Assembly: GCA_028751875.1 (NCBI GenBank)
Contig: CM054154.1
Location: forward strand, 54,932,391 to 54,996,390
DNA: 64,000 nucleotides
Reading direction: 5' to 3'
DNA from: Rapana venosa
Lineage: Eukaryota; Mollusca; Gastropoda; Neogastropoda; Muricidae
In this document: positions 9,478 to 21,606 of the stretch, piece after piece
Layout of the letters: every line of letters starts with the position of its first letter
Numbering within the stretch: position 1 is the first letter of the stretch
Position numbers and translations under genes: made by a program
The notes under the pieces: model-generated
Seen by the model: only the letters and a program-made list of their open reading frames with translations
What the model was told of the DNA's origin: nothing
Databases searched by the model: none

Positions 9478-10639
9478 TTGTTCTGTTGTTTGTAACTCTG
9501 ATAATGTTTTTTGTTCTGATGATTATGATGTATATCATGATGTGTTTCAAAAACCGAATCCCCTGATTAGCACAGTTCTTTCACCATCTTCTACTCCTGA
9601 TTCACCATCCAAACTCTTGTCTGTTCTTCCGCTAGCCGCATCTCCACCATCGCCTTCGTCCTCTTCCTCTGATGCTTGTCCAAACTCACCACTTTCATCT
9701 TCAACCTCTCCACCTCCTTCAGATCTCCTTCAAGTTTGTTTGTTCAATGTGCAGTCTGTCTGTCCAAATGGAAAAGCCGACTACATATCTGATTTCATTT
9801 CTGAAAAAAACATTGACTTAACCTTCCTCACCGAAACTTGGCTTAAACCACATGGCCATGAGCCAAAAATAAAACAACTGACTCCTCCTGGATATAAAAC
9901 CATTTCTTTCCCCAGACTCTCTCGAGGAGGTGGGATTGCCATCATTCTCAAAGACATATTGGAACCATCTCTTTCTTTCAAGCACAACCTTCAATTCTCA
10001 CATGAATCTTTTGAAGTTTGCGAAATCAACCTCAACCTACCTGGCCACTCTATTACTATCTGCTGCCTTTACCGTCCACCTCCCGGCCGTAAAAACAACC
10101 TAACATCTTCTCTTTTTTACCTAGAATTCCAGTCACTCCTCGACCACTACAGCCTCTCTCCCACTAAACTTATAATTCTTGGTGACTTCAACTTCCATTT
10201 CGACAACCAGTCTTCTCCAGATGTCAAACGACTTTCTCTTTCTCTGCCCAACCATTCTCTCTCTCAACTGGTAAACGAAGCAACGCACAGATCTGGTCAT
10301 ATTTTAGACTGTCTGATTACTAATGCTTCATTCAATCTTGTCACATCTGTTTCTGTCACCGACGAACTGCATTCTGATCATACCGCCATTCTTTTCCATC
10401 TCAACATCACAAAACCTGTCAGAAAGAAGAAATATGTTACTCGTCGCAATCTTAAGGCCTTAGACATTCATACCTTCTCTTCCCAAGCTTCCGAACGTTT
10501 TTCACAAACCTCTGACCACACTGACCTCTCTGATCACTATAACACTATTCTCCGCCAACTGCTTGATGAGCATGCACCTCCTACTGATCATCTCCTCCTG
10601 ACAGACAGTGTGCGCCATGGTATACCCAAGACATCTTGA
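9446..10639 (+). pseudogene. L2 AP endonuclease domain
   Basis: The frame of 397 codons starts with a Ser/Pro-rich linker (residues about 1-90). It then gives FNVQSV (metal-binding Asn), LTETWLK (catalytic Glu), GGGIAI, ICCLYRPPP, IILGDFNFHFDNQ (Asp/Asn pair) and ELHSDHTAIL (catalytic Asp-His). All expected endonuclease motifs are present, so this domain could fold. In LINEs it nicks the target. The frame closes at about 10639, after the start of the RT linker, by a frameshift at VRH(G). Confidence 0.85.
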
Positions 10640-12511
10640 TAGCGAACGCAAACGCCGGCAACTAGAACGGCAGTGGCGGAAGTCAAAAACCGAAATCAAC
10701 AAACAGCTTTTCCGAAAACAGTATAAACAAAGTCAAACTCTTAATCCATTCAGCAAAGACAGACTACTACTCTTCCCAAATTCTCTGTGCTACATCATAA
10801 ATCTCTTTTTTCCCTTACCTCAAATCTCCTTGGAGTTGCAAAAACAACTCCTTTGCCTAACACCACAGCCTGTCTGAACTTCCATCCATATTTTCTGCCT
10901 TCTTTTCAGACAAAGTTCGAAACATACGCTCCAGACTTGATCAAACTCAATTCCAGCCTGCGCCTCCTGACCCCCAGTTCACTGGCACTCCTCTCTTTTC
11001 CTTCCATCCACAAGTGAAAAGAAATCATGACAATTCTGAAGGAAATGACTATAAAATCATGTGACCTTGATCCCATACCTGCTCCTGTTTTCTCACAATG
11101 CCTTCCACAACTTGTGCCTATTATCACTAGAATAGTAAACTCATCTCTTCAGTCAGGAAATTTTCCATCAGCTCTTAAAACAGCAATAGTCACACCTCTA
11201 CTGAAAAGCACGACCTCGATTCCCAACATTCTGAAGAATTATAGGCCTGTCTCAAACTTACCCTTTGTCTCTAAAGTACTAGAAAAAGTTGTTCTCAAAC
11301 AGCTCAACAGTCACCTTCATTCCAATGATCTTCTTCCCACTTTTCAGTCTGCCTATCGCCCCAACCACAGCACCGAAACCACCCTAGTCCACACTTTAGA
11401 TACACTTCTACTTGCTTCTGATGCAGGAAAAATCTCCTCCTCACTCTTCTTGACTTATCTTCATCTATGATACCATAGATCACTCAATTCTTCTTTCGCC
11501 TCCAAAATACGTTTGGTATTAATGGCACAGCCTCACCTGGTTTACTTCATACCTCACATACCGGTTCAAAAAGTTATTGTAAACAAAATTCAATCAAAAC
11601 CTGTCAAAATGGAATGTGGAGTCCCGCAGGGATCAGTCCTGGGCCCTGTTCTCTTTACTCTCTACACTGCTCCACTCTCACATATAATAAACAACCACCC
11701 TATTGATCATCATTTCTATGCGATGATACTCAACTTCAGTGCAGCGATGCTGTTGAAAACTTGCCTTCCCTCCTGACAAATATGTCCTACTGCCTTCAAG
11801 ACATTCAAAACTGGATGACTCAGAACAAGTTACAACTTAATGCTGGTAAAACCGAAGCTATGCTCATAGGGACCCAACATAAACTTTCCTCTATCACAAA
11901 AACTTCAATAGAATTCGGCAATGCGTCAGTTCCTTTGGCCAACTCTGTGAAGTACTTAGGAGTAGTTCTTGACAACACACTCTCTATGAAAAAATTCATC
12001 ACCCAGACCTGCCAGTCTTGCTACTATCAATTACGGCGCACAAGCGCGAAATTTGCAAGTATCTGTCCACTGATGCAACTTCCAAGCTTGTCACATCTCT
12101 CATTCTTTCACGTTTAGACTACTGTATTCTATTTTGGCTGGCCTACCAGCATCATCTATCCACTCTCTTCAACGCATACAAAACTCTGCAGCTCGACTGG
12201 TCCTAAGAAAGAAAAAATCTGAACACATCACTCCTCTTCTGCGATCTCTTCACTGGTTGCCTGTCTCACAAAGACTGGAGTATAAAATCAATACCCTCTG
12301 TTTCAAATGTCTCCACAAATCTGCACCCTCTTATCTCTGTAACTGTCTTCACCTGTACACTCCATCCCGTTCCCTTCGTTCAGCCGCAGATACTTTGTGC
12401 TTTCGAACACCCAGATTCAAACAAACCACTGTTGGCCGTCGCTCCTTCTCTGTTTCTGGTCCATCCACCTGGAATGACTCCCTCTTTCACTTCGTCAAAA
12501 GCTTCACTTGA
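10608..12511 (+). pseudogene. L2 reverse transcriptase and C-terminal domain, multiply frameshifted
   Basis: Conserved blocks in order are NYRPVSNLPFVSKVLEKVV (about 11235-11295), [36 protein letters not shown] (about 11622-11680), HHFYA followed by a frame break where YADD is expected (about 11712-11730), LQLNAGKTEAM, NSVKYLGVVLD, SLHWLPVSQRLEYKI, LHLYTPSRSLR and FSVSGPSTWND. At least four frames are used. A one-base loss relative to the minus-strand copy falls inside the YADD codons. The enzyme would synthesise cDNA from element RNA if intact. Confidence 0.85.
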
Positions 12512-12615
12512 TTCCTTCAAATCCAGCCTCAAAACACACTTATTTCCTACCTGAGACTTTACCCCCACATATCTGTCCCCAATTTTCAACAGCATCTTTC
12601 ACCTTCTAAGTGTTG

Positions 12616-12617
<2 letters not shown>

Positions 12618-12700
<83 letters not shown>
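12618..12700. repeat. (TG)n microsatellite in the L2 3' UTR
   Basis: About 80 bp of TG, passing into CGTG repeats. Equivalent shorter CA/TG tracts occupy the same place in the L2 fragment at 7138-7165, so the array is part of the family's 3' UTR. Confidence 0.95.
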
Positions 12701-12704
<4 letters not shown>

Positions 12705-12865
12705 CGTGCGTGCGTAGTGCGCGCGCATGGATTTGAAATCTGTTTCTCATTATGTTTAAGGAGAGTTGCATGCCTGTAAATGATTGAGTGCAAGCGCTTC
12801 GATTTGTTTGTTTCTTACAAGATTCAGCGCTATATAAATTCCATATTATTATTATTATTATATAC

Positions 12866-13674
12866 ATATACGCGCACACACATACTCATACACACCTGCG
12901 CACGTGCTCACGTCCACACACACATTTAAATAAAGAATGTTTTAAGAATTAAAAAAAGAAAATCATAAAACGTCAAGACAAACAAATTACTTCACCTACT
13001 GTTTCATCCATTCTTTCATGTTTATACTTTAGATAATAAAAAGGTACAGGAACAAAACGTTAGAAAATACTAGACATTCCTTGCATCACTACTGACAATA
13101 TTGCCTTTAATGACCTCCCTCCTCTCCTCCTCCACCCAGCAAACGTGTGCTTTTTATGCTCATACTCTTCAAATAGTGCTTTTTAAAAAATAATATATTC
13201 ACACATAACTATCAAACAAGCAAGATAAGTCAAATAAGACAATAATAATGATTATTATAATAGAGATACAATAATAGCAACAATCACCCATCATCATGAG
13301 ACAACAATATAACAAATAATCCCCATCACCATGAGACAACAACATAACAATGATAACAGAAAAGCATTGGAAAGGATGGGGGATGGGGGAGGAGTATCAA
13401 GGGGGAAGGGGAAAAACATTCAATGAAATAGAAAAATAATAATAAAAAAACAATTATTCAAACAAATAAAACCGATATTCGATACCAAATTCAAAAGCCC
13501 ATAATCAACTGGACTATCAAACTAAAACAATATCAAACTAAAACAGTATAGCTTATAATAGTACTAATAATCTCATCTCTAACTGCAATAAAAACAACAT
13601 CCACGATAAAATCTATTGAACTGGACAAGAGAAAGGGCATGAGGAGTGGAAAGGAGAGGAGAGGAGAGAAGAGG
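12866..13674. other. no gene visible; A-rich spacer
   Basis: AT-rich unique-looking DNA with short CA and AAT runs and imperfect repeats around CCATCAC(C)ATGAGACAACAA (about 13288-13345). I see no conserved coding blocks on either strand. Confidence 0.6.
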
Positions 13675-13691
13675 TGAGAGAGAGAGAGAGA

Positions 13692-13737
<46 letters not shown>

Positions 13738-13744
13738 GAGAGAT

Positions 13745-13815
<71 letters not shown>

Positions 13816-13817
13816 GA

Positions 13818-13862
<45 letters not shown>
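13675..13862. repeat. (GA)n microsatellite
   Basis: A 188-bp GA array with a few GGA, GACA and GATA interruptions. The RE- or SL-repeat frames over it are artefacts. Confidence 0.97.
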
Positions 13863-13866
<4 letters not shown>

Positions 13867-14313
13867 ACACTATCAAGCTATCAGGTCTACCATAAAAAAA
13901 AATTAAAATGTTTCCTCCTTTCCACGTTGTTTTAAAATTTGTAGATTATTTATTAGCCTGTATACATTACTCTTACTTCTTTGCATAATTAGTGTGCCTC
14001 TTTCCTGCCTCCCCCTCCCTCCACACATATACAGCATGTGACTGTAGAATTTCTAGTCACAGTAAAGACATACTTCAATTATTTTTTTTAATTTGTTAAG
14101 GAATGCCGTATGTGCTGATAAATGTAAGTATGGTTGATTTTGCCGTATTAGTCATGGTTCATTTGCCTTATTAGTCAATTCCTAGGCATTCGTGCATTAG
14201 ATGGCTTTTTAGCTGTGTCTTGAACTGATTTTTGTTTTTGATACATTTTAAGCGTTTTGGGAGCTTGTTCCATAAATCGCTACCGGAGTACAAGAAGCTT
14301 GTTTTTGTAAAGA

Positions 14314-14990
14314 TTATTTCTTGGTCTCGGAAAATGTTAGTAGATGATTATGTCTGTGTTCATTGATTTTGAAGCTATTAGTGATCTTTGGAGGGGCATT
14401 TCCATTGACAACTTTCTGGACAAATAGAGCTTTATTTAGATAAAGTATGTTTTTGAAGGTTAGGATATTTTTTTGCTTATAATCGTTGATGGTTAGGGAG
14501 CTTGATTTTAGTAGAACAAGTTTCAGTGCTCTTTTATATAATCGATGAATCAATTTTAAATTTGTAGCACTGCAGCTGTCCCAAAGAGATGAAGCATAGT
14601 CAACTATAGGCAAAATATGGCCGCAAAAAAAGAGTTTGCGAGAGTGGTTGTCAGGAAAATGTTTTATTTTTGATAACTGAAGTAGCTTGTAAGCGCGACG
14701 TTTTCCTAGCGCCATCACATGGTCAGTCCAAGTAAGATTTTTGTCAATAATTACACCCAGAATTCTGTGGGACTCAACTTCTTCAAATTCTCTTTTACCT
14801 ATCAACAGAGGTTAGAATTAAATTTTTATCTTTCAATTTTTTTTCTCTTTTGTCTTGCTAGTACATACATCTGTCAATACTGTTTTGAAGTTTGATTGTA
14901 AGTCTGTGGGGGTCAGAATAACTTCAATAGATGGATGTGTCATCAGCAAACATTTCACAGCTACATTCTAGAAATGGGGTAAGTCATTTA
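14314..14990 (-). pseudogene. LINE-D RT thumb and C-terminal domain
   Basis: The 163-codon frame reads SHRILGVIIDKNLTWTDHV, the block following the catalytic loop in CR1-group RTs. It then gives LPIVDYASSLWDSCS and LIHRLYKRALKLVL, ending in a short polar tail. The join to the catalytic block is broken by a poly-T tract at about 14838-14850. Confidence 0.75.
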
Positions 14991-14999
14991 CATAGATTG

Positions 15000-16142
15000 A
15001 AAATAGAAGTGGACCCAATATTGACCCTTGTGGTACTCCATGTTTAATAGGTACTAGTTCTGATGTTTGATTATTTGCAGTTATAGCTGCTGCCTATTCT
15101 ATAAAAAGCTTTTCAAAAGATTTATCATTTCTGATGTTAGTTTATACAAGTGAAGTTTAGGCAATAATATGGAATGATTGATTACATGAAATGCTTTTTC
15201 AAAATCAACAAAAAGAAGGCCTGTATATTTGTTTTCATTGATATTGTGTAGGAGACTGTCCGTAATTTGTGTAAGAGTTGTGTGACAGGAATAGTTTTTA
15301 CGAAAACCTGACTGATCTTCATTTAATAGATTGTTGTTTACAAAGTAGGAATATACGGATTTTTTTATATGTTTTTCGATGGGTTTAGATAAGACAGACA
15401 GAATTGAAATTGGTCTGTAATTTGAAGGACCGCCTGATTTGTGGACTGATATGATTTTTGCCTTTTTAAATATGACAGGAAAGTTGTTTTTCTCTATGCA
15501 CAAGTTATACAAGTACGTCAGTGTTCCAGCTATAACTTGACCACAAAGTTTAATTATTCTTCCATCTAGATTGTCTAAACCACGTGTTCTGGAACTTTTT
15601 TGAAGAGACAGGCTTTCCAAGACGTCTGTGATTGTCATTGGCAGTAGTTTAAATGGGAATTTTATTTCTTTTGATTCAATATATTGTTCTAAGTAATGGA
15701 GATCATTTTCATTTGACTTGTCATTTGATATTACTTTGGTGGCAATGTTTGAGAAGTGGTTGTTCAATTCATCAGCTGATATATCTTTAACTGTCTGTGG
15801 ACTTTTTGATATTGGTTTATTACATAATATATTGATGGCTTTCCATACTTGGCGAGAGTTGGTAGTTGTAATTAACAACTTTTGAAAGTAATCACGTTTT
15901 GATTTGCGTTTTAGTGAAGTTACTTTGTTTCTTTGTGCTCTGAACTGCTCTTTTGAACCATGTGTTTTCAAATAGTCTCTTAGGTGTATTTCGGATTCTA
16001 TGTCTTTTGTTATCCAAGGTGGTTTGATTTTTTCTTTAACTCTTTTTTTTAATGAAAGGGGCATGTTTGTCGTATACTGAAGTAAATGTCCTAATCCAAA
16101 ATTCAGCAGCTTCATCAGGGTCTCTGATTTCATATATGTCAT
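15000..16142 (-). pseudogene. LINE-D reverse transcriptase
   Basis: The 347-codon frame has PPWITKDI, the fingers block NYRPISILSVLSKPIEK, QSGFRKNYSC and LLFVDFEKAFHVINHSIL (the first catalytic Asp block, with FEKAFD changed to FEKAFH). The frame stops at about 15099. The next blocks, [20 protein letters not shown] and CFADDTSIY, lie in other frames at about 14940-15050. ADD is intact there, but frameshifts disable the protein. Confidence 0.85.
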
Positions 16143-16193
16143 GTAATGGCGAGTTTGTCAAGTCTGAAAGGAAATCTTGCTCATTAAAGTTTT

Positions 16194-16928
16194 TTAATTT
16201 CCTTTAAAAATAGTTTTATGTCCTACTTTAGGTATTTTGATACGATTTTTAAACCAAGTAAAGCACACGGGATTATGATCACTGCATCCATATGAGGGAG
16301 CACATACTTCTGTTATGTGTTGTTTTGTAGTAGTGTAGATATGATCTATTAATGTTCTAGAGTTATTTGTTATCCGAGTTGGTCTATCTATTAGTTGTTC
16401 TAGGCCAAACATAGTAATGCTGTGGCTCCATTTTGGTTTAGGTTTTAATAAGTCTATGTTAAAATCCCCAAGAATAATTGTTTTATTGTTTAAAAGTATT
16501 ACCTCGTCCATAAGGGAGTTGAATTTTTCTATCCAGTCTCTGGTTTCTGAAGGATTTCTGTATATAAATCCTATTAATATTGGTCTATTGTGTTTTAATT
16601 TTATTTCTATCCACATGGATTCAATGTCATAAACCTCAAGGTTATATATTCTTTTACAACTGAGCGAGGAGGCTATATATGTAAGTAACCCGGTGGACTT
16701 GGGTTTGTGTGGATCTTCACGGAAGATTTGATACCCAGGAATATTCACGTGGGCATCTGTTACAATTGGAGAAAGTCGGGATTCAGCTAGGCAAAACAAA
16801 TGAAACTGATTTCCACTGTTGTATAGTATGGTTGCAATGTCATCTTGTTTGTTTGTTGCACTGTTGATATTCAGGTAGCCTACACCGAGGCCCTGTTTTG
16901 TTGGCCACTTGTCTGAAGTTAGAGACAT
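16194..16928 (-). pseudogene. LINE-D AP endonuclease
   Basis: The 244-codon frame starts at an ATG and contains YLNINSA (metal-binding Asn, residues about 18-24), LAESRLS (catalytic Glu), GLLTYIAS, IGFIYRNPSE, TIILGDFNIDLL, LIDHIY and YGCSDHNPVCF (catalytic Asp-His). All motifs are intact. It closes at KGN, just before the RT frame, so in an active element both would be one ORF. Confidence 0.85.
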
Positions 16929-17647
16929 AATATATGTCAGGATTGATTTGCTAATTTATATATATATTTTCTTGTTCTGTACGTTTAAATAATCTATCAA
17001 AATAGAAGACCCGTTTAGTAGGTTTTCAATTCAATAATCAAACAGGAGAATATAATATAAAATGAAGGAACACCCAATAAAAACGAAACAATACTAAAAG
17101 TCAATTTCAAACGCTGCTCTGGATCCGCAAAAAATTGGTCTGTTATATCAACACAGTGTATAAATCCAGTTCCCTTTATATTTCATACACTAAATGGAGA
17201 TCAAAGTATACCACACGTACATTAAAGTGTAGAATATTTTGATAAAGAGATATTACAATTTTTTTTTCTAAATCAATAACAATCACTTACACAATACACA
17301 TATTCATATAAAGCTCTAAAATAAGGAAGATACCGTCACAAGCAGTAGATACAATAATAAAAGTATAGAATTTCTTGGAAAAACAATATTCAAAAATTGT
17401 CCTTAAAACCAAAAAGTTTTTATCTAGATCTTGATGTACAAAATTTGTGCTGTCCAAAAAGGCAATTCCCTTTAGTCAAACAGACTGCTTGGAAGTTGGC
17501 GCAAGTTTTGTATGCGTTGAAGAAGTGGTAGAGTCTGGGTTAGCCCAAACCAAAAAGGGAAATTTAAAATTTAAACGTGAAAGAATGGAGATGTGAAGCT
17601 TGGAAGTTGCATCAGTGGACAGATATTGTGAAAACGCGCTTTGCACC

Positions 17648-18857
17648 CTAATTGATAGTAGCAAACGGGGAAAGGTCTGGGAGAATTTTTTTCATAAAGA
17701 GTATGTTGTGAAGAACAACTCCTAAATACTTCACAGAGTTGGCCAAAGGAACTGACGCATTGCCGAATTCTATTGAAGTTTTTGTGATGGAGGAGAGTTT
17801 ATGTTCAGTCCCTATGAGCATGGCTTTGGCTTTATCAGCATTAAGTTGTAACTTGTTCTGAGTCATCCAGTTTTGAATGTCTTGAAGGCAGTAGGACATA
17901 TTTGTCAGGAGGGAAGGCAAGTTTTCAACAGTATCACTGCACTGAAGCTGAGTATCATCGGCATAGAAATGATGATCAATATGGTGGTTATTTATTATAT
18001 ATGAGAGTGGAGCAGTGTAGAAAGTAAAGAGAACAGGGCCCACGACAGAACCCTGTGGACCTCCACATTCCATTTTGACAGGTTTTGATTGAATTTTGTT
18101 TACAATAACTTTTCTGGAATCGGTCTGTGAGGTATGAAGTAAACCAGGTGATGGCTGTGCCATTAATATCAAACGTATTTTGGAGGCGAGAAAGAAGAAT
18201 TGAGTGATCTATGGTATCAAAGGCTGCAGATAAGTCAAGAAGAGTGAGGAGGGAGATTTTTCCTGCATCAGAAGCAAGTAGAAGTGTATCTAAAGTGTGG
18301 ACTAGGGGGGTCGGTGCTGTGGTTGGGGCGATAGGCAGATTGAAAAGTGGGAAGGAGATCATTGGAATGTAGGTGACTGTTGAGCTGTTTGAGAACAACT
18401 TTTTCTAGTACTTTAGAGACAAAGGGTAAGTTTGAGACAGGCCTATAATTCTTCAGAATGTTGGGATCGAGGTCGTACTTATTCAGTAGAGGTGTGACTA
18501 TTGCTGTTTAAGAGCTGATGGAAAATTTCCTGACACAAGAGATGAGTTTACTATTTTAGTGATAATAGGTACCAGTTGTGGAAGGCATTGTGAGACAGGA
18601 GCAGGTATGAGATCAAGGTCGCATGATTTTATAGTCATTTCCTTCAGAATTGTCATGATTTCTTTTTCACGTGTGAGATGGAAGAAAAAGAGAGGAGTGC
18701 CAGTGAATTGGGGATCAGGAGGCGCAGGCTGGAATTGAGTCTGATCCAGTCTGGAGCGAAATGTTGCGGACTTTGTCTGAAAAGAAGGCAGAAAAGATGG
18801 ATGGAAGTTCAGACAGGCTGTGGGTGTTAGGCAAAGGAGTTGTTTTTGCAGATCCAA
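17648..18857 (-). pseudogene. L2 reverse transcriptase, minus-strand copy
   Basis: Frames at 18857-18498, 18398-17988 and 18172-17648 together give the pre-RT linker, [35 protein letters not shown] (first catalytic Asp), a GPQGSVVGPVLFTFYTAPL block, HHFYADDTQLQ (YADD intact), LQLNADKAKAM and NSVKYLGVVLH. Unlike the plus-strand copy, the YADD codons are in frame, but upstream frameshifts still break the ORF. Confidence 0.8.
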
Positions 18858-19370
18858 GGAGATTTGAGGTAAGGGAAAAAAGAGATTTTATGGATGTAGC
18901 ACAGAGAACTTGGGAAGAGTAGTAGCCTTTCTTTGCTGAATGGATTAAGAGTTTGACTTTGTTTATTTGTTTTCAGAAAAGCTGCTTATTGATTTTGGTT
19001 TTTGACTTCTGCCACTGCCGTTCTAGTTGCCAGCGTTTGCGCTTCGCTATCAAGATGTCTTGGGTATACCATGGCGCACAGGGTCTGTCGTCTGCATGCT
19101 CGTCAAGCAATTGGCGGAGAATAGTGTGGTCAGAGGTTTGTGAAAAACGTTCGGAGGCTTGTGAAGAGAAGGTATGAATGTCTAAGGCCTTAAGATTGCC
19201 ACGAGTAACATATTTCTTCTTTCTGACAGGTTTTGTGATGTTGAGGTGGAAAAGAATGGCGGAATGATCAGAACGCAGTTCGTTGGTGACAGAGACAGAT
19301 GTGACAAGATTAAATGAAGCATTAGTAATCAGCCAGTCTAAAATATGACCAGATCTGTGCGTTGCTTCGT

Positions 19371-20447
19371 TTACCAGTTGGGAAAGAGAATGGTTGGACA
19401 GAGAAAGAGAAAGACGTTTGACATCAGGAGAAGACTGGCTGTCGAAATGGAAGTTGAAATCACCGAGATTATAAGTTTAGTGGGAGAGAGGCTGAAGTGG
19501 TCGAGGAGTGACTGGAATTCTTGGTGAAAAAGAGAAGATATCAGATTGTTTTTATGGCTAGGATGTGGATGGTAAAGGCAGCAGAAAGTAATAGAGTGGC
19601 CAGGTAGGTTGAGGTTGATTTCGCAAACTTCAAAAGAGTCGAGAGGGAATGGAGGGTTGTGAATGAAAGAAAGAGCTGATTCCAATAGGTTTTTGAGAAT
19701 GATGGCAATTCCACCTCCTCGAGAGAGTCGGGGAAAAGAAATAGTTTTATATCCTGGAGGAATCAGCTGTTATATTTTTGGCTCGTGGCCATGTGGTTTA
19801 AGCCAAGTTTTGGTGAGGAAAGTTATGTCAATGTTTTTTTCAGAGATAAAATCAGAAATGTAATCGTCTTTTCCATTTGGACAGACAGACTGCACATTGA
19901 ACAAACTTGAAGAAGATCTGAAGGAGGTGGAGAGGTTGAGGATGAAAGTGGTGAGTTTAGACAATAATCGGAGGAAGAGGATGAATGCGATGGTGGAGAT
20001 GTGGCTATCGGAAGAACAGACAAGAGTTTGGATGGTGAATGGGGAGTAGAAGTTGGTGAAAGAACTGTGTTAATCAGGGGATTCGGTGTTTGACACACAT
20101 CATGATACACATCATCATCATCAGAACAAAAACTATTTTCAGAGTCACAAACAACAGAACAGTGAACAGCTGAAGGGGCGGTGGACGGCAGCATGGAGCA
20201 GAAGGGTTGTCAGGGGTTACAGAAGTGACGTCAGAGGTGAGGGGGGAGACACGGGAGAGGGAAGCCCACCACTGGCGATGACGTCGGCCTGCCCGTGTTC
20301 CCGTCTGGTTTTGCATGGATGAATGCCTAAGTTTGTTACATGCTGCCTAATCTCAGGAGCAAGCCTGTATTGTTTTTGACAAAACTCAGGTGCGAGCATA
20401 GCTCTAATGTCCGGGGCTCTTACTGCCATGGTAGCAAAACAACACAC
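19371..20447 (-). pseudogene. L2 leader and endonuclease, minus-strand copy
   Basis: The leader contains ATMAVRAPDIRAML and an arginine-rich remnant. The endonuclease is split over several frames, with FNVQSVCPNGK, TFLTKTWLKPHGHEP (catalytic Glu of LTETW changed to Lys), a GGG(I/V)AI block, SFEVCEINLNLPG, and a decayed GDFNFHFD block near 19455-19475. The Glu-to-Lys change alone would inactivate the nuclease. Confidence 0.75.
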
Positions 20448-20790
20448 ACTAGTCTTGATTGATGGTGGTGGTGAATCACGTGCAAGTTGTTGAAGGGCAG
20501 CAGGGTCAGTTTGAAGTCGGTCAGAAGACCAGCACAGTCAGATAAACACAATTCATAAGTTGATTCGAAATTTTGAACAATCAAACAGAAAATGAAAATT
20601 ATACATCGAAATATCTCAAAAAGTAGAAAATAACAAATAAAAATGTTCTGACCATATAACTCAGGGTGAAAACACAACAAGAAGATGTAAAACTTTCTCG
20701 AAAGGAAGCAAACAACACACACACATCCAGCATTCAAACACAGAGCCACACACAGTGCTACCAACAGGCGCAAAGGTGATGTTCACTTTT

Positions 20791-21106
20791 GTTTATATCA
20801 CGCATTATCAAGAATTTGTGACATAACATGATCATGTCTTTCTGTATCTCCCCCTTTTATACTAATGTCTCTGAGTCTGAGCATTGCAGTATATGTGAAA
20901 TGTAAACTGTGATTTGACAACTATCCTTAAAATTTGAACTGTAGTAGGTATGAGATGTATATAATTTTCAGTTACCCCAAAATTGTAGAATATAGATAGG
21001 TGCTATTATAGATAATTTATTTTTTTTTATATTGTATTGTGGCTAAGGCCCCTGTGCAATTAAATCTTTCAGAGTTTAAAAGTTCTCTCTCTTCTTCCTT
21101 TCTTTT
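20791..21106 (+). mobile_element. LINE 3' UTR end leading into (CT)n
   Basis: This segment repeats at 25840-26155. It ends ATTGTGGC(C)TAAGGCCC, then a CAATTAAAT, then CT repeats. The LINE-N 3' end at 45800-45846 has the parallel order: ATTGTGGCCCAAGG, CAATAAAA, then (CT)n. It is therefore read as the 3' tip of a plus-strand LINE of that kind. Base quality falls over the last 120 bases before the gap. Confidence 0.5.
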
Positions 21107-21606
21107 NNNNNNNNNNNNNNNNNNNNNNNNNNNNNNNNNNNNNNNNNNNNNNNNNNNNNNNNNNNNNNNNNNNNNNNNNNNNNNNNNNNNNNNNNNNNNN
21201 NNNNNNNNNNNNNNNNNNNNNNNNNNNNNNNNNNNNNNNNNNNNNNNNNNNNNNNNNNNNNNNNNNNNNNNNNNNNNNNNNNNNNNNNNNNNNNNNNNNN
21301 NNNNNNNNNNNNNNNNNNNNNNNNNNNNNNNNNNNNNNNNNNNNNNNNNNNNNNNNNNNNNNNNNNNNNNNNNNNNNNNNNNNNNNNNNNNNNNNNNNNN
21401 NNNNNNNNNNNNNNNNNNNNNNNNNNNNNNNNNNNNNNNNNNNNNNNNNNNNNNNNNNNNNNNNNNNNNNNNNNNNNNNNNNNNNNNNNNNNNNNNNNNN
21501 NNNNNNNNNNNNNNNNNNNNNNNNNNNNNNNNNNNNNNNNNNNNNNNNNNNNNNNNNNNNNNNNNNNNNNNNNNNNNNNNNNNNNNNNNNNNNNNNNNNN
21601 NNNNNN
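21107..21606. other. assembly gap, exactly 500 N
   Basis: A round-number N run marks an unknown join between two contigs. The flanking sequences overlap each other, as given in the duplicated-segment entry. Reading frames that appear to cross it have no meaning. Confidence 0.99.

Larger units (their letters stand above)
8845..12865 (+). mobile_element. near full-length L2/CR1-like LINE, plus strand
   Basis: Order: 5' UTR (8845-9195) matching 20450-20790 in reverse complement, a basic leader, AP endonuclease, reverse transcriptase, C-terminal domain, and a 3' UTR with a GT array ending GCGCTATATAAATTCC plus an (ATT)n tail (12848-12860). This ending is typical of L2/CR1-type LINEs. At about 4 kb it is the most complete L2 copy here. 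Several frameshifts, including one in the catalytic YADD codons, make it inactive. Related copies lie at 17510-20790, 22720-25838 and 52906-61400. Confidence 0.85.
14000..17505 (-). mobile_element. CR1/Daphne-like LINE (LINE-D), minus strand
   Basis: Read right to left: a non-coding 5' region (17505-16929), an endonuclease (16928-16194), a reverse transcriptase (16142-15000) and a C-terminal region (14990-14314), then a 3' UTR of uncertain end. The endonuclease and RT are separated by about 50 bp with a frame change. The 5' boundary is placed where the adjoining L2 copy stops matching. Its 5' third reappears beyond the assembly gap (21607-22700). Confidence 0.75.
17510..20790 (-). mobile_element. 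L2/CR1-like LINE, minus strand (contig left of gap)
   Basis: The order is the reverse of the plus-strand L2: 5' UTR (20790-20450), leader (20447-20217), endonuclease (20194-19371), linker (18950-18498) and RT (18400-17648). It stops in the C-terminal region at about 17510, where LINE-D begins, so the 3' UTR is absent. The whole copy is repeated, with many small errors, at 22720-25838 beyond the gap. Confidence 0.85.

Noticed and set aside
16417..16632. Plus-strand frames inside LINE-D
   Set aside because: They are antisense shadows of the endonuclease, without conserved motifs.
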